64,000 bases of DNA from Rodentibacter caecimuris (GTDB lineage Bacteria; Pseudomonadota; Gammaproteobacteria; Enterobacterales; Pasteurellaceae). How positions within the stretch are numbered: position 1 is the stretch's first letter; each line of letters begins with the position of its first letter. The position numbers and the translations under genes are program-made. The stretch lies in the NCBI GenBank assembly GCA_001998905.1, contig MLAA01000002.1, positions 20,776-84,775 of the forward strand, in the 5' to 3' direction. The notes under the pieces were generated by a model, which was given only the letters and a program-made list of their open reading frames with translations, did not search any database and had not been told where the DNA came from. Shown piece by piece: positions 1 to 8,907 of the stretch.

Positions 1-634
1 ATAATTTCACGATGCTGTCGCTGATAACCGTAGAATCAAATGTGCCAACGTTAGGAGTTATTTGACGGAAAAATTGGTCTAATGAAGCCTTATCTTGCGG
101 AAACGCAACGCCTTGATTGAAATTCGGGTAAGTACCAATACGGAACTGGGCAAACCAGAATTGCTCGTCCGGTATAGCTTTGATTTCTGCGTCAACCGTG
201 CTACGTCTTGACCAACCGCGGCGCGGTTGATCCACTAAATAAACAGGGTAGTTTTTGCGCAAAAAGATGTTTTGGAAACCTTCGCGACCGTCCGGTGTGG
301 TTTGCCATGTTCGCATCGATTGCCCCGCACCGTGTAAAAATACCAAAGGATAAGGACGTGGATTTGTCGGGATTTGGTAGAACACGGTAGCGTGGTCGCC
401 GTGCAAGGTTTGTCCGCCAGCCTGAACGGAAGCATTGAGTACGTCTATAAAATTGTTGCTTTCTTTGCCTTTGGTCATGTCAGGCTGTGGCTGATAAGTC
501 CCTTCACTGGTTTTCACTGTACCGCCTACAGCAAAACTACCCTGTTCTTCAATAGAAAGCGAGGCGGCGAAACTTTGTATCGCTATCGCGCAAGCGGTCA
601 AAATTAAGGATAATTTTGCAGATTTTTTTAACAT
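1..634 (-). CDS. Exported alpha/beta hydrolase, 3' end outside window
   Basis: The reading frame is open from an ATG at 634 to the window edge, so the C-terminus is missing. The first ~23 residues (MLKKSAKLSLILTACAIAIQ...FAAS) form a Sec-type signal peptide, so the product is probably periplasmic or exported. A stretch reading YPLVFLHGAGQSMRTW followed by YPVYLVDQPRRGWS is the usual strand-loop-strand start of an alpha/beta hydrolase fold, with HGAG as oxyanion-hole region. The nucleophile and catalytic acid/histidine would lie beyond base 1 and cannot be checked. Substrate unknown; esterase-like activity is an inference from fold only. Confidence 0.75.
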   Translation of the reverse strand, partial: MLKKSAKLSLILTACAIAIQSFAASLSIEEQGSFAVGGTVKTSEGTYQPQPDMTKGKESNNFIDVLNASVQAGGQTLHGDHATVFYQIPTNPRPYPLVFLHGAGQSMRTWQTTPDGREGFQNIFLRKNYPVYLVDQPRRGWSRRSTVDAEIKAIPDEQFWFAQFRIGTYPNFNQGVAFPQDKASLDQFFRQITPNVGTFDSTVISDSIVKL

Positions 635-702
635 GGTTTCGGAGCCAAATGGAGGTGGAAAGAATTGGATTTAGTCGATTTTGCTATTTTCTCCTGATGA
701 TC

Positions 703-712
703 AAAGTGCGGT
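703..712 (+). repeat. DNA uptake signal sequence (Hin type)
   Basis: AAAGTGCGGT followed by CGATTTTT, the core plus T-rich flank typical of uptake signals of the Haemophilus influenzae branch of Pasteurellaceae. It lies in the gap between the hydrolase and the aldo/keto reductase. Similar single copies occur at 3126, 5761, 51658 and 53281. Confidence 0.85.
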
Positions 713-752
713 CGATTTTTGCCATGTTTTTCCATAAACCGACCACTGTCTA

Positions 753-1595
753 TTACCCGCGATGCTCCGCTAACCATTTCACCCTATTAGGATCACGATG
801 ATTAAAGATGATTTCATCACGATTCAGGGTGGCGATTTGGGCAAAATCTTGCGCATCGAGGGTAAAACTAAAAATATCTCGGTTTTCAATCATTCGCGAT
901 TCTTTAACGGATTTTGGAATAATCGCCACGCCACGTTGATTTAACCAACGTAGCACGACTTGTGCCACTGATTTGCCATGCTTTTGAGCAATTGCCGTTA
1001 AAATCGGATTATCAAAAATACCAAATTTTCCTTCTGCCAATGGCCCCCATGCTTGTTGTAAAACCCCTAATTCTTTATGAAAGGCAATCTCTTCTTCACG
1101 TTGGTAGAACGGGTGGGTTTCAATCTGGTTTACGGCAGGCACGATGTTATGACAAGTGATTAAATCCATTAACCGATCCATATGGAAATTACTCACTCCG
1201 ATAGCACGGGTTTTACCGGCTTTGTATAAATCCTCCATCGCACGCCATTGTTTATGCACATCACCAAAAGGCTGGTGCATTAAATAGAGGTCCACATAGT
1301 CTAAGCCTAAGCGATGTAATGAATCTTCAAGGGCTTTTTTGGTATTTTCATAGCCGTTTTCACGCTGAATCCAGAGTTTTGTAGTAACAAAAATCTCCTC
1401 ACGGGGAATACCGCTCGCCTTAATAGCACGCCCTACGCCTGATTCGTTGGCATAAACAGCAGCAGTATCAAGTAAACGATAACCTATTTTTAATGCACTC
1501 AGTACAGCTTTTTCCGTTTCTTCATCACTGACTTGAAACACTCCAAAACCTATCATTGGCATTTCAATGCCGTTATTTAATTTGACTGATTTCAT
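753..1595 (-). CDS. Aldo/keto reductase (2,5-diketo-D-gluconate reductase-like)
   Basis: A 280-residue NADPH-dependent carbonyl reductase of the aldo/keto reductase superfamily, a soluble TIM barrel. The catalytic tetrad is visible: Asp43 and Tyr48 in LDTAAVYANE, Lys73 in VTTKLW, and His107 in LYLMHQP. The family signatures VSNF and the C-terminal IIPKSV (cofactor phosphate binding) are present. Length matches the family. The physiological substrate cannot be read from sequence; such enzymes reduce aldehydes such as methylglyoxal or keto-sugars. It is divergent from a LysR-type regulator 115 bp away, which probably controls it. Confidence 0.9.
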   Translation of the reverse strand: MKSVKLNNGIEMPMIGFGVFQVSDEETEKAVLSALKIGYRLLDTAAVYANESGVGRAIKASGIPREEIFVTTKLWIQRENGYENTKKALEDSLHRLGLDYVDLYLMHQPFGDVHKQWRAMEDLYKAGKTRAIGVSNFHMDRLMDLITCHNIVPAVNQIETHPFYQREEEIAFHKELGVLQQAWGPLAEGKFGIFDNPILTAIAQKHGKSVAQVVLRWLNQRGVAIIPKSVKESRMIENRDIFSFTLDAQDFAQIATLNRDEIIFNHRDPNRVKWLAEHRG

Positions 1596-1710
1596 TTTTT
1601 ACTCCTATTTATTTGAATAAAACCATTATAGTGAGAAAAGATTACTTTGATTAGTAGGGGCTCTTTTGATAGCCTGTTGAATTAAATTCAATAATCAATT
1701 AGGGATTAAG

Positions 1711-2598
1711 ATGATTGAAAATATGAACGAACTACGTAATTTTATCGTAGTGGCACAGACCGGCAGTTTTACTAAAGCAGCGGCACGTCTGGGCGTTTCA
1801 ACTTCGGCATTGAGCCATTCTATGCGTAAATTGGAAGAACAGTTAAAAATCAAGCTGTTGAACCGCACTACCCGAAGCGTTGCCACGACAGAAGCAGGTG
1901 AACAACTTTTCAAAAAAATCTTACCCCTATTTGAAAGTATTGAAGATAACATTAATGCACTAAGTACTTTTCGAGATACCTTAAATGGCACATTAAGAAT
2001 TAATGGCGCAGATCACGCATTTTTATATGCGATTTGGGATAAATTATTAGCATTTATGCAAAAATATCCCGAAGTCAAATTAGAACTCACCAGTGATATG
2101 AAATTTGCCGATATTGTCGCTGGTCGTTTTGATGCAGGGATTCGCTTAGGCAAAGAAGTGGATCAAGATATGATTGCGGTACGCATTTCTGATGATATGA
2201 GAATGGCATTGGTCGCAACACCACAATATTTAGAGACATACGGTATACCGAAAAGTATCAATGATTTAACCGAACATCAATGTTTGTGTGTCAGAATGCC
2301 CACGTTTGAAGGCTTATTTGTGTGGGAATTCCGTTGCCCTAAAACAAAAGAATTAATTAAATTTACTCCATCGGGTAGATTAGTCGTCAATAACAATTTT
2401 TTAGTTAAAAAAGCCTGCCTATCCCATTTAGGGTTAGCTTTGATACCGAAAGACAGAGTCGCAGAAGAATTAGAAAAAGGCGATGTGGTGGAGATTTTAT
2501 CCCACTATGCCTACAATTATGAGGGGTATCATCTTTATTATCCAAATCGCCGCCAAAATTCACCTTTGTTTAAGGTATTGGTAGAGTGTTTGAAGTAA
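1711..2598 (+). CDS. LysR family transcriptional regulator
   Basis: 295 residues. The N-terminal winged helix-turn-helix (residues ~5-64: FIVVAQTGSFTKAAARLGVS, then a recognition helix and LLNRTTRSV) is canonical. The rest is a type-2 periplasmic-binding fold for an unknown co-inducer. Divergent orientation to the aldo/keto reductase suggests it regulates that gene and itself from the shared 115-bp spacer. The start at 1711 or the in-frame ATG at 1726 (MNELRNF, which aligns with most LysR starts) are both possible. It resembles the E. coli YafC/DsdC-like subgroup of LTTRs only in a general way. Confidence 0.9.
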   Translation: MIENMNELRNFIVVAQTGSFTKAAARLGVSTSALSHSMRKLEEQLKIKLLNRTTRSVATTEAGEQLFKKILPLFESIEDNINALSTFRDTLNGTLRINGADHAFLYAIWDKLLAFMQKYPEVKLELTSDMKFADIVAGRFDAGIRLGKEVDQDMIAVRISDDMRMALVATPQYLETYGIPKSINDLTEHQCLCVRMPTFEGLFVWEFRCPKTKELIKFTPSGRLVVNNNFLVKKACLSHLGLALIPKDRVAEELEKGDVVEILSHYAYNYEGYHLYYPNRRQNSPLFKVLVECLK

Positions 2599-2685
2599 TT
2601 TATTGTATATAAATAGTTTTATGTCGAAATAACCGTTTTAGTTCCTATCGGTTTTAGAACTATAAAATATAAGTAAATAGTATGC

Positions 2686-2721
2686 AGAGGAAGCTATTGT
2701 CATTTATGAGCTTTCCTTTTT
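2686..2721 (+). terminator. Probable intrinsic terminator of the LysR gene
   Basis: AGGAAGCT (2688-2695) pairs with AGCTTTCCT (2709-2717) with one bulge, followed by TTTTTAT. It lies about 90 bp after the LysR stop codon. Confidence 0.5.
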
Positions 2722-2779
2722 ATACTTTTGTTTACTGAGATTTTCTATTGGACGATTTACATGATTTTAAAGCCTATTT

Positions 2780-3012
2780 CTATTCTTCAACTTTAACTAT
2801 TCCCATCATACTGAGATTTTCATGTTCAAGAATATGACAATGGTACATTTTTAGCCCGATATTTTCTTATTTAAAACGGATAACGACTTTTTCGTAAGGA
2901 CGTAGGTTTATTGTATCTTTTAATGCTAGGTATGGTGCTATTTGAGTTTTGCCGTTGAGAGTACGCTGAATAACTTCAAACTGTGTGCCGCGTAGTAGCA
3001 CTAGCGCTGATG
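2780..3012 (-). pseudogene. Remnant of a multicopper oxidase (CueO/FtsP type), 3' end only
   Basis: Reading the minus strand upstream of a TAG at 2780 gives the C-terminus of a multicopper oxidase: GTQFEVIQRTLNG, then KDTINLRPYEKVVIRFK, an in-frame TAA (2867-2869), and then IGLKMYHCHILEHENLSMM. The HCHxLEHE motif with a following Met is the type 1/type 3 copper ligand signature of the family. Only ~75 of the expected ~450-530 residues remain and no start or upstream domains are found, so this is a decayed gene. It sits in a 690-bp stretch otherwise without a gene (2599-3287). Confidence 0.75.
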
Positions 3013-3218
3013 ATAAATAATAATTGACGAAATAGTTTTTTCATTTGCTTTTCTATCATAGGAATCATTTTTGAAATACTAGAGCTTAACCTAAAGTTAA
3101 AGTCAAGAATAAATGAGAAAGCAAGAAGTGCGGTCAATTTTTTAAGCGTTTTATTGGTATTAGAGTATTCAGGTTGTTTTAGCAATATGTGAGATGAGCG
3201 TTAGGATTTATCCAAAAT

Positions 3219-3250
3219 AATCAAAGAACGTAATGGTACGTTCTTTGATT
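3219..3250 (-). terminator. Intrinsic terminator of the glycerate operon
   Basis: Perfect 14-bp stem: AATCAAAGAACGTA (3219-3232), loop ATGG, TACGTTCTTTGATT (3237-3250). On the minus strand it is followed by a T-rich ATTATTTT tail and lies 38 bp beyond the glycerate kinase stop. Confidence 0.75.
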
Positions 3251-3287
3251 TGAGTTGTGTTCGTTCAATATTTTGAGGTTAACAAGA

Positions 3288-4415
3288 TTAAATTTTCCAT
3301 AGTCTTGCAATGTTTTGTGCTGTAGATATTAAATTGTCTCTCCCTTTTTTGAGAGTATTTTCGAGGTCATCAAGCTGACGGATAATCGGGAAAACGGCAT
3401 CAATACCATGCTGATAAACTACTTCATAATCTTCTCGTAAACAACCGACAATTGCAATTACTGGTTTATTAAACCGCTTGGCCAATTTGGCTACCCCAAT
3501 AGGGGTTTTACCGTGAATAGTTTGAGCGTCCATTCTACCCTCACCGGTTATTACCAAATCTGCTTCGGAAAGATGACCAGCAAGATCGGTTGCTTGCAAT
3601 ACAATGTCTACTCCAGCTTTTAGCTGTACATTCGGTAACAATAATAAACCGCCCCCCATTCCTCCTGCTGCACCGGCCCCTGCGGGTGTTCTAATATTAA
3701 TACCGAGACTATTTTGGACTTTATCCGCAAAATGTCCCAAAGCCTGATCTAAAATGGTTATCATCTCCTCTGTTGCCCCTTTTTGTGGCGCAAACACGGC
3801 AGCAGCACCACGCTCACCACACAAAGGATTATCCACATCGCAAGCAACCTCAATTTGTACTTGGTTTAGGCGAGGATCTAATCCTTTCAAATCAATCTTT
3901 TCAATGTGGATAAGCTGTTCCCCTCCAAAACTAATCTCCTTTCCTTGTCGATCTAAAAATTTTGCTCCTAAAGCTTGCAGCATTCCAACGCCACCATCAT
4001 TAGTTGCACTACCGCCAATGCCTAAAATAATATGGTTAACGTTTAAGTCTAGTGCTGCTTTAATGAGTTCTCCTGTGCCGTAACTGGTGGTGAGAAGTGG
4101 ATTACGTTTAGAATTTGGTACTAAATGCAAGCCGGATGCCGCTGCCATTTCAATAATCGCGGTTTTACCATTGCCTGATAGTCCAAATTCAGCGTTGACT
4201 AAATTGGCAAGAGGCGCGATCACTTCTGTTTTTTGCAGACTACCGCCGCTAGCATCCACGAGGGATTGTACTGTACCTTCACCGCCGTCTGCCATTGGCA
4301 CTTTAACATAGTGTGCATTGGGAAAAATTTTAGCAAAACCTGTTTCAATAGCTTGTGCAACCTCAAGGGCGGTTAAGCTTTCTTTAAATGAATCGGGTGC
4401 AATTATAATCTTCAT
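3288..4415 (-). CDS. Glycerate kinase (GlxK/GarK family)
   Basis: 375 residues, the usual length of the GlxK/GarK family. It phosphorylates D-glycerate with ATP (2-phosphoglycerate in the E. coli enzymes), feeding glycolysis. Family signatures: MKIIIAPDSFKESL at the N-terminus, MADGGEGTVQSLVDA (~60-75), GIGGSATNDGGVGMLQALG (~131-150), and GAAGGMGGGLLLL (~248). The RBS AAGGAA precedes the ATG. It lies 10 bp behind a GntP-type permease in the same direction, with a CdaR-type activator upstream, a classic glycerate or sugar-diacid utilisation unit. Confidence 0.93.
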   Translation of the reverse strand: MKIIIAPDSFKESLTALEVAQAIETGFAKIFPNAHYVKVPMADGGEGTVQSLVDASGGSLQKTEVIAPLANLVNAEFGLSGNGKTAIIEMAAASGLHLVPNSKRNPLLTTSYGTGELIKAALDLNVNHIILGIGGSATNDGGVGMLQALGAKFLDRQGKEISFGGEQLIHIEKIDLKGLDPRLNQVQIEVACDVDNPLCGERGAAAVFAPQKGATEEMITILDQALGHFADKVQNSLGINIRTPAGAGAAGGMGGGLLLLPNVQLKAGVDIVLQATDLAGHLSEADLVITGEGRMDAQTIHGKTPIGVAKLAKRFNKPVIAIVGCLREDYEVVYQHGIDAVFPIIRQLDDLENTLKKGRDNLISTAQNIARLWKI

Positions 4416-4425
4416 TTTGATTTCC

Positions 4426-5685
4426 TTAAATTAATTGAAATACACCAAAAATCAGTGTTGAAACGACAGCCATAATGAAACCGATTGCTGTTTCATAGGG
4501 AATGAGTTTTAACCGCTCATTGATTTCCATATTCACACTTCCCCCCGTGGCATGAAAAAATGAGCCGTGTGGTAGATGGTCAAATACTGTTGCTCCTGCG
4601 TGGATCATTGCGGCCCCAGCTAAACTGCTCACGCCTAATTCAATCAGCGTACTACTGAAAACATTAGCAGCAACGGCTGTACCGGCAGTGGTAGACGCTG
4701 TGGAGAGGGACATTAGCATTCCAGAAATTGAGGCAAGGAGATAGGATGGTAAACCTGATTGAGTGAGACTTTCAATTAAGAGGTTTTTTAAACCGGAATT
4801 AGCAATAACACCAGCTAATGTACCTGTACCGAGTAACATAATGGCAACTGGTGCCATTTTTGTTAAGCCGATCATCGCAAAATGGTTAGTCTGTTTGGCT
4901 TTGCCCATACAGATTGTGCCAACTAATCCGCCTAAAGGAAGAGCAATAAGGGGATCGATCACAATATTGCAAATCGGACGTAGGGCAAGGAGAAAAATTG
5001 CACATAGCGGGGCAGTGATAGCAGGTAAAAATGCAGGTAGATGATTATTCGAAGGACTCGTATCTATGTCTGTTACTTTTGAACCTTTATTTATCAGTGA
5101 TTTGGCCAACCAATAGGTTAAACATATCCCGAAAATTGCAGGGATGACACCAGCAAACATTACTGATGTGAGTGGAGTGTGAAACGTGTCGGCAGCTGCG
5201 ATTGCATTCGGGTTAGGGGACATTAAATTACCCGCTTTACCTCCACCGATCATTGCTAATAAAATTGCCATTTTAGATAAATCGCTTCGTTTAGCTAATG
5301 CTAAGGCTATTGGCGCAACGGTAATTACAGCTACATCAATAAATACACCGACCATTGTGAGGAGCATAGTGGATAGGATAAGGGCCAATAAGGCACGAGT
5401 TTCACCCAGTTTTTTTACGATAGTTTCCGCAATAGTGCTGGCAGCGCCTGATTCAATCAGCACCCCGGCTAAGACTCCTGCGGCTAAAATACGCATGACA
5501 GCAGTCGTAATACCTTGTGCTCCTCCAATCATTAAACTGACGGTTTCAGTTAAATTTGCTCCTCCAATTAACCCACCGACTAATGCTCCGACCATCATTC
5601 CATAAGCCGGCGAAACTTTTTTCAGTATTAGTATTATTGCTACGATAAGTGCAATAAATGCACCTAATGCAGAAATTGTTGTCAT
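4426..5685 (-). CDS. GntP family permease, probable glycerate or gluconate transporter
   Basis: 419 residues, strongly hydrophobic with about 12 predicted membrane segments; it belongs to the gluconate:H+ symporter (GntP) family. Conserved stretches include GGGKAGNLMSPNPNAIAAAD and the C-terminal MIHAGATVFDHLPHGSFFHATGG, typical of the family. Gene partner is glycerate kinase with a 10-bp gap, so glycerate is the most likely substrate, though gluconate or another sugar acid is possible. The start at 5685 has a GGAG ribosome binding site 8 bases upstream. The promoter should lie in the 112-bp gap to the regulator, which also holds an uptake signal. Confidence 0.9.
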   Translation of the reverse strand: MTTISALGAFIALIVAIILILKKVSPAYGMMVGALVGGLIGGANLTETVSLMIGGAQGITTAVMRILAAGVLAGVLIESGAASTIAETIVKKLGETRALLALILSTMLLTMVGVFIDVAVITVAPIALALAKRSDLSKMAILLAMIGGGKAGNLMSPNPNAIAAADTFHTPLTSVMFAGVIPAIFGICLTYWLAKSLINKGSKVTDIDTSPSNNHLPAFLPAITAPLCAIFLLALRPICNIVIDPLIALPLGGLVGTICMGKAKQTNHFAMIGLTKMAPVAIMLLGTGTLAGVIANSGLKNLLIESLTQSGLPSYLLASISGMLMSLSTASTTAGTAVAANVFSSTLIELGVSSLAGAAMIHAGATVFDHLPHGSFFHATGGSVNMEINERLKLIPYETAIGFIMAVVSTLIFGVFQLI

Positions 5686-5760
5686 AAAGTGTTCTCCAAA
5701 TAGTTAAAAACAGGAGATATTATCAATGTAAACTTTGTTAAAATCTTTGTGTAAATTGCC

Positions 5761-5771
5761 AAAAGTGCGGT
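5761..5771 (+). repeat. DNA uptake signal sequence
   Basis: AAAAGTGCGGT followed by CATTTTT in the gap between the permease gene and the CdaR-like regulator. Confidence 0.85.
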
Positions 5772-5797
5772 CATTTTTAGCTGATTTTTTGTAATTT

Positions 5798-6898
5798 CTA
5801 ACTAGTTTTTTGCCAAAGTGTACTTAAATAAAGAATAAATTTTTCGTCTATCCGATTGAAAGATAAGCCTGTTAACTGTTCAATTTTAGCGAGGCGATAG
5901 CGTAGGGTATTAGGGTGGATAAACAGGGTGGTAGCAGTGTGAACCGGATCACAATTTGATAAAAAATATTGAGCTAACGTTTTTCTTAATACTGTATTTT
6001 CCGAATTTTGATATAACACTGAGGTAGGTTGTATCAGTTCCATTGATTGCCAAGTTGAAGATAACTCATTTAATAGAATTGGCAGTTTTGCATGATGAAA
6101 AAAGAAACCGCATTTTTTGGGTGAATATTTCAAACCATAATCTAGTGTAGCTAGCGCTGTTTTGTAAGCAAAATTGAGCGATTGGTTAGATTGCATCGAG
6201 CCAATTGCTACTTTATAGCTATGGGGGCTGATATGTTCGGCAAATAATTTAGTTGGTTCAAAATAGATCATTTCTGCAATAGGTTTGAGAATGACGATTT
6301 GATCAAGGGAGAGAATGGCAATATCTTGATTTGATTGGGATTGTTCTAAGTAACTAACTAATTCCTGTAGTTTTTCTGCGGTAGAGTGGGTGAGTTGCAC
6401 AATAATAACCGTGCGAGGGAGTGATAAATCAAATTCAAAGAAAGTTGCTTGTTTTTCTATTTCTGACGGATTAAGTGCCCCCTTAAGTAATTGCAAGATA
6501 AATTCTTCTTTATAGCGATGATGCCAACGGGCATTTTCTAATAAAATGTGTTGTTCAATAATCAATTCTGCTGTCATTTTGACCAATTCAGCATAGATTC
6601 GTACTTGTTCTGGTTTACCTGAAATACCGACCACACCCCAATTTTTACCTAAATAGTGAATTGGTAAGTTAATACCTGCTCGAGCTTCGAACTGCCATTG
6701 ACGAGCAAGTTCATCATCAATTTCCACTATTCTATTTTGGCGTAGCGCAATGACTGCACCTGTATGTTTTTGATTTAAACGGTTTGGATCACCAGAGGCG
6801 ATAATCATTCCATTTTCATCCATAACATTGATCGAATGATGAATAATTCCCATAGTACGTTTTACGATTTGTTGTGCGATTTGTTTGTTGAGTTTCAT
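5798..6898 (-). CDS. CdaR family sugar-diacid/glycerate operon activator
   Basis: 366 residues. The N-terminal ~130 residues form the sugar-diacid recognition domain (MKLNKQIAQQIVKRTMGIIHHSINVMDENG..., ...KNWGVVGISGKPEQVRIYAELVKMTAELI). The C-terminal ~60 residues hold the PucR/CdaR-type helix-turn-helix (TATTLFIHPNTLRYRLAKIEQLTG). In E. coli CdaR activates glucarate, galactarate and glycerate genes. Here it is the upstream gene in the same direction as the permease and kinase, so it very likely activates them in response to glycerate or a related acid. Confidence 0.9.
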   Translation of the reverse strand: MKLNKQIAQQIVKRTMGIIHHSINVMDENGMIIASGDPNRLNQKHTGAVIALRQNRIVEIDDELARQWQFEARAGINLPIHYLGKNWGVVGISGKPEQVRIYAELVKMTAELIIEQHILLENARWHHRYKEEFILQLLKGALNPSEIEKQATFFEFDLSLPRTVIIVQLTHSTAEKLQELVSYLEQSQSNQDIAILSLDQIVILKPIAEMIYFEPTKLFAEHISPHSYKVAIGSMQSNQSLNFAYKTALATLDYGLKYSPKKCGFFFHHAKLPILLNELSSTWQSMELIQPTSVLYQNSENTVLRKTLAQYFLSNCDPVHTATTLFIHPNTLRYRLAKIEQLTGLSFNRIDEKFILYLSTLWQKTS

Positions 6899-6974
6899 TT
6901 TTCCTCCAACATCAATTTGGTGATTGAATTCTACAAAAAAGCGTTTACACTACTGACAAAAAACAGTAACGATT

Positions 6975-8273
6975 ATGACTGAATATTCTGGTGATTTAAA
7001 CCGACTTATTGCACAAAATCCGTGTTGGACGATAAGTGATTTTGCTGTGCGTAGCCAACAAATTTCTCAACAATTACAGCAGGATAAGCTGCAAGCGGTA
7101 GCGTTATGGTTAGAAGATGCAAGTGAGTTTGCTTGTGCACTGTTCGCTTGTTTAAACGCTGGGGTTAGGGTGCTGTTACCCCCGAATGTGTTGGAGGAAA
7201 ATCAGCATTGGATTGCCGAAAACGCTAACTTGTTTTTAACCCATTCAATTTTTGCCGATTATGGACGTTGTCAGAAAATTAGCCGAATTCAACCGTTGTT
7301 TGTGAAATCTTGTCAAACGGAAATTTGGTTAAAAACTTCTGGTAGTAGCGGTGAAGCAAAGATCTTGCGTAAAACTGCTGAACAGATGTGGACAGAGGCC
7401 GCTGCTATCGCTCAAATTTTACCGTTTGAGCGAGGAGAATCGGTACAAGTGATTGGTAGTGTGAGTGTGCAACATTTATACGGTTTAACGTTTCGTATTT
7501 TTGTTGCATTGGAAATGGGGTGGCTATTAGGCCGTGAGCAGTGGCAATATCCGGAATATTTAATAGCCGAAAGCCGCCGCCAGCGTAGCTTATGGATCAG
7601 CAGTCCGACATTACTCAGCCATTTAAATCTAGCTCATTTTGAATTAACCGAATGTCGTTTGGCAGGTATTATTTCATCTGGTGGAGCCTTGCCAGAACAG
7701 ATTGGAAATGATATTCGCCAAAGGCTATCATGTCCATTATTAGAAATTTATGGTAGTACTGAAACGGGGGCGATTGCTGCACGCGAAAACAGCGATTTGT
7801 GGCAGCCTATGCCATCTACTAAACTAGGTTTAAATGAGCGAGGGGCATTATGGGTAGAAAATTCTTGGATAGAAGGACGCGAGCAAACTGCTGATGTGGT
7901 AGAGTTTGGAGAACAAGGGTTTCATCTACTTGGTCGCTTGGATAGGATTGTCAAACTGGGTGATAAACGGGTCTCTCTCGTAAAAATTGAACAAGCATTA
8001 TTAAGACATCCGTGGGTTACTGATTGCTATATTGGATTGCACCCTAAATATTCTAGACCACTTGCTTGGTTAGCATTAACACCTAATGCAAATAAAATCC
8101 TTTCACAGAAAGGTAGACAGGTAGTGATTAGAGAATTAAAAGACTTTTTAGGCAAAACCCAAGAGAAATTTGCTTTGCCTCGTTACTGGCGGTTTAGTGA
8201 GAAATTGCCGCGTAATAGTCAATCTAAAATTCGGCGAGCGGATTTTGAGCTAATTTGTTTGGCAAAGGAGTAA
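6975..8273 (+). CDS. AMP-dependent acyl/aryl ligase, aryl-polyene cluster type
   Basis: 432 residues, shorter than typical acyl-CoA synthetases (~500-560), but like the stand-alone ligases of aryl polyene (APE) clusters. ANL-superfamily motifs are intact: phosphate loop TSGSSGEAK (121-129), aromatic/acid motif YGSTETGAIA (259-268), hinge motif GRLDRIVKLGDKRVSL, and C-terminal lysine motif PRNSQSKIRRADF. It should activate a carboxylic acid with ATP and transfer it to a carrier protein or CoA. It is the first of four same-strand genes, with LolA-like, MMPL and FAD-oxidoreductase genes following after a 634-bp gap. No carrier protein gene is present, so its acceptor is unclear. Confidence 0.85.
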   Translation: MTEYSGDLNRLIAQNPCWTISDFAVRSQQISQQLQQDKLQAVALWLEDASEFACALFACLNAGVRVLLPPNVLEENQHWIAENANLFLTHSIFADYGRCQKISRIQPLFVKSCQTEIWLKTSGSSGEAKILRKTAEQMWTEAAAIAQILPFERGESVQVIGSVSVQHLYGLTFRIFVALEMGWLLGREQWQYPEYLIAESRRQRSLWISSPTLLSHLNLAHFELTECRLAGIISSGGALPEQIGNDIRQRLSCPLLEIYGSTETGAIAARENSDLWQPMPSTKLGLNERGALWVENSWIEGREQTADVVEFGEQGFHLLGRLDRIVKLGDKRVSLVKIEQALLRHPWVTDCYIGLHPKYSRPLAWLALTPNANKILSQKGRQVVIRELKDFLGKTQEKFALPRYWRFSEKLPRNSQSKIRRADFELICLAKE

Positions 8274-8907
8274 TAGCTCAAACATTTAAATCTATTATGA
8301 TTATTTCCTATGAATAATTATTTCGAGATATTAATGCAGTTCAATATTGATTATTGAGGTTAGAGCCACATCATACCATGTTATGTGGGATAATATGTGT
8401 GCGTTTTTCTATACCGAAAGTAGTGGTTGGTTTAACGAGGACTATGCTAAAAGATAGTTTATACCACTTGTTTTAATAAGGGCGCTGCCTACTATTATAG
8501 GAGGATGTGGATAAGTAACATAACTCGATATATGACTGATAACACGCCTCAATTCAGACGAATCTGGCCATTTGTATTTGCTACTACCCAATTTATGAGC
8601 AGATCTCCCTAACAGCTTGTTTATATAGGCGATAAATCAAGAATGGTTAGGTTGTAATCAATATTTCCTCACGATATTTTAGGCCGAAAACATACTTTGA
8701 GTTCTATTTATTGGCAGATCAGTAAATGTACATTTGCTCCTTTTATATAAATACAGATAGAATGTGATGAGAGAATGGTTTAATCCGTGTCATCGACAAA
8801 ATTCAACGTTGCGATTCTTATTGAAAAAAGAAGATTTTCTATGCAAACTCCGTAAGATGTAATAAAGTATCTGTTCGATTAGTTTGGAAAAATTAAGGAA
8901 ATAGATA
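8274..8907. other. 634-bp gene-free stretch inside the aryl-polyene-like gene set
   Basis: All frames are broken by stops and no recognisable protein remnant could be identified by eye. A short inverted repeat CCACAT...ATGTGG lies near 8367-8390. The position between the ligase and the LolA-like gene is where aryl polyene clusters usually carry carrier-protein, dehydratase, transferase and thioesterase genes, so this may be the scar of a deletion. That is an inference from gene order only. Confidence 0.4.

Noticed and set aside
2976..3185. 69-codon open frame on the minus strand
   Set aside because: It reads the multicopper oxidase remnant in the wrong frame at its end and has no similarity signal of its own.
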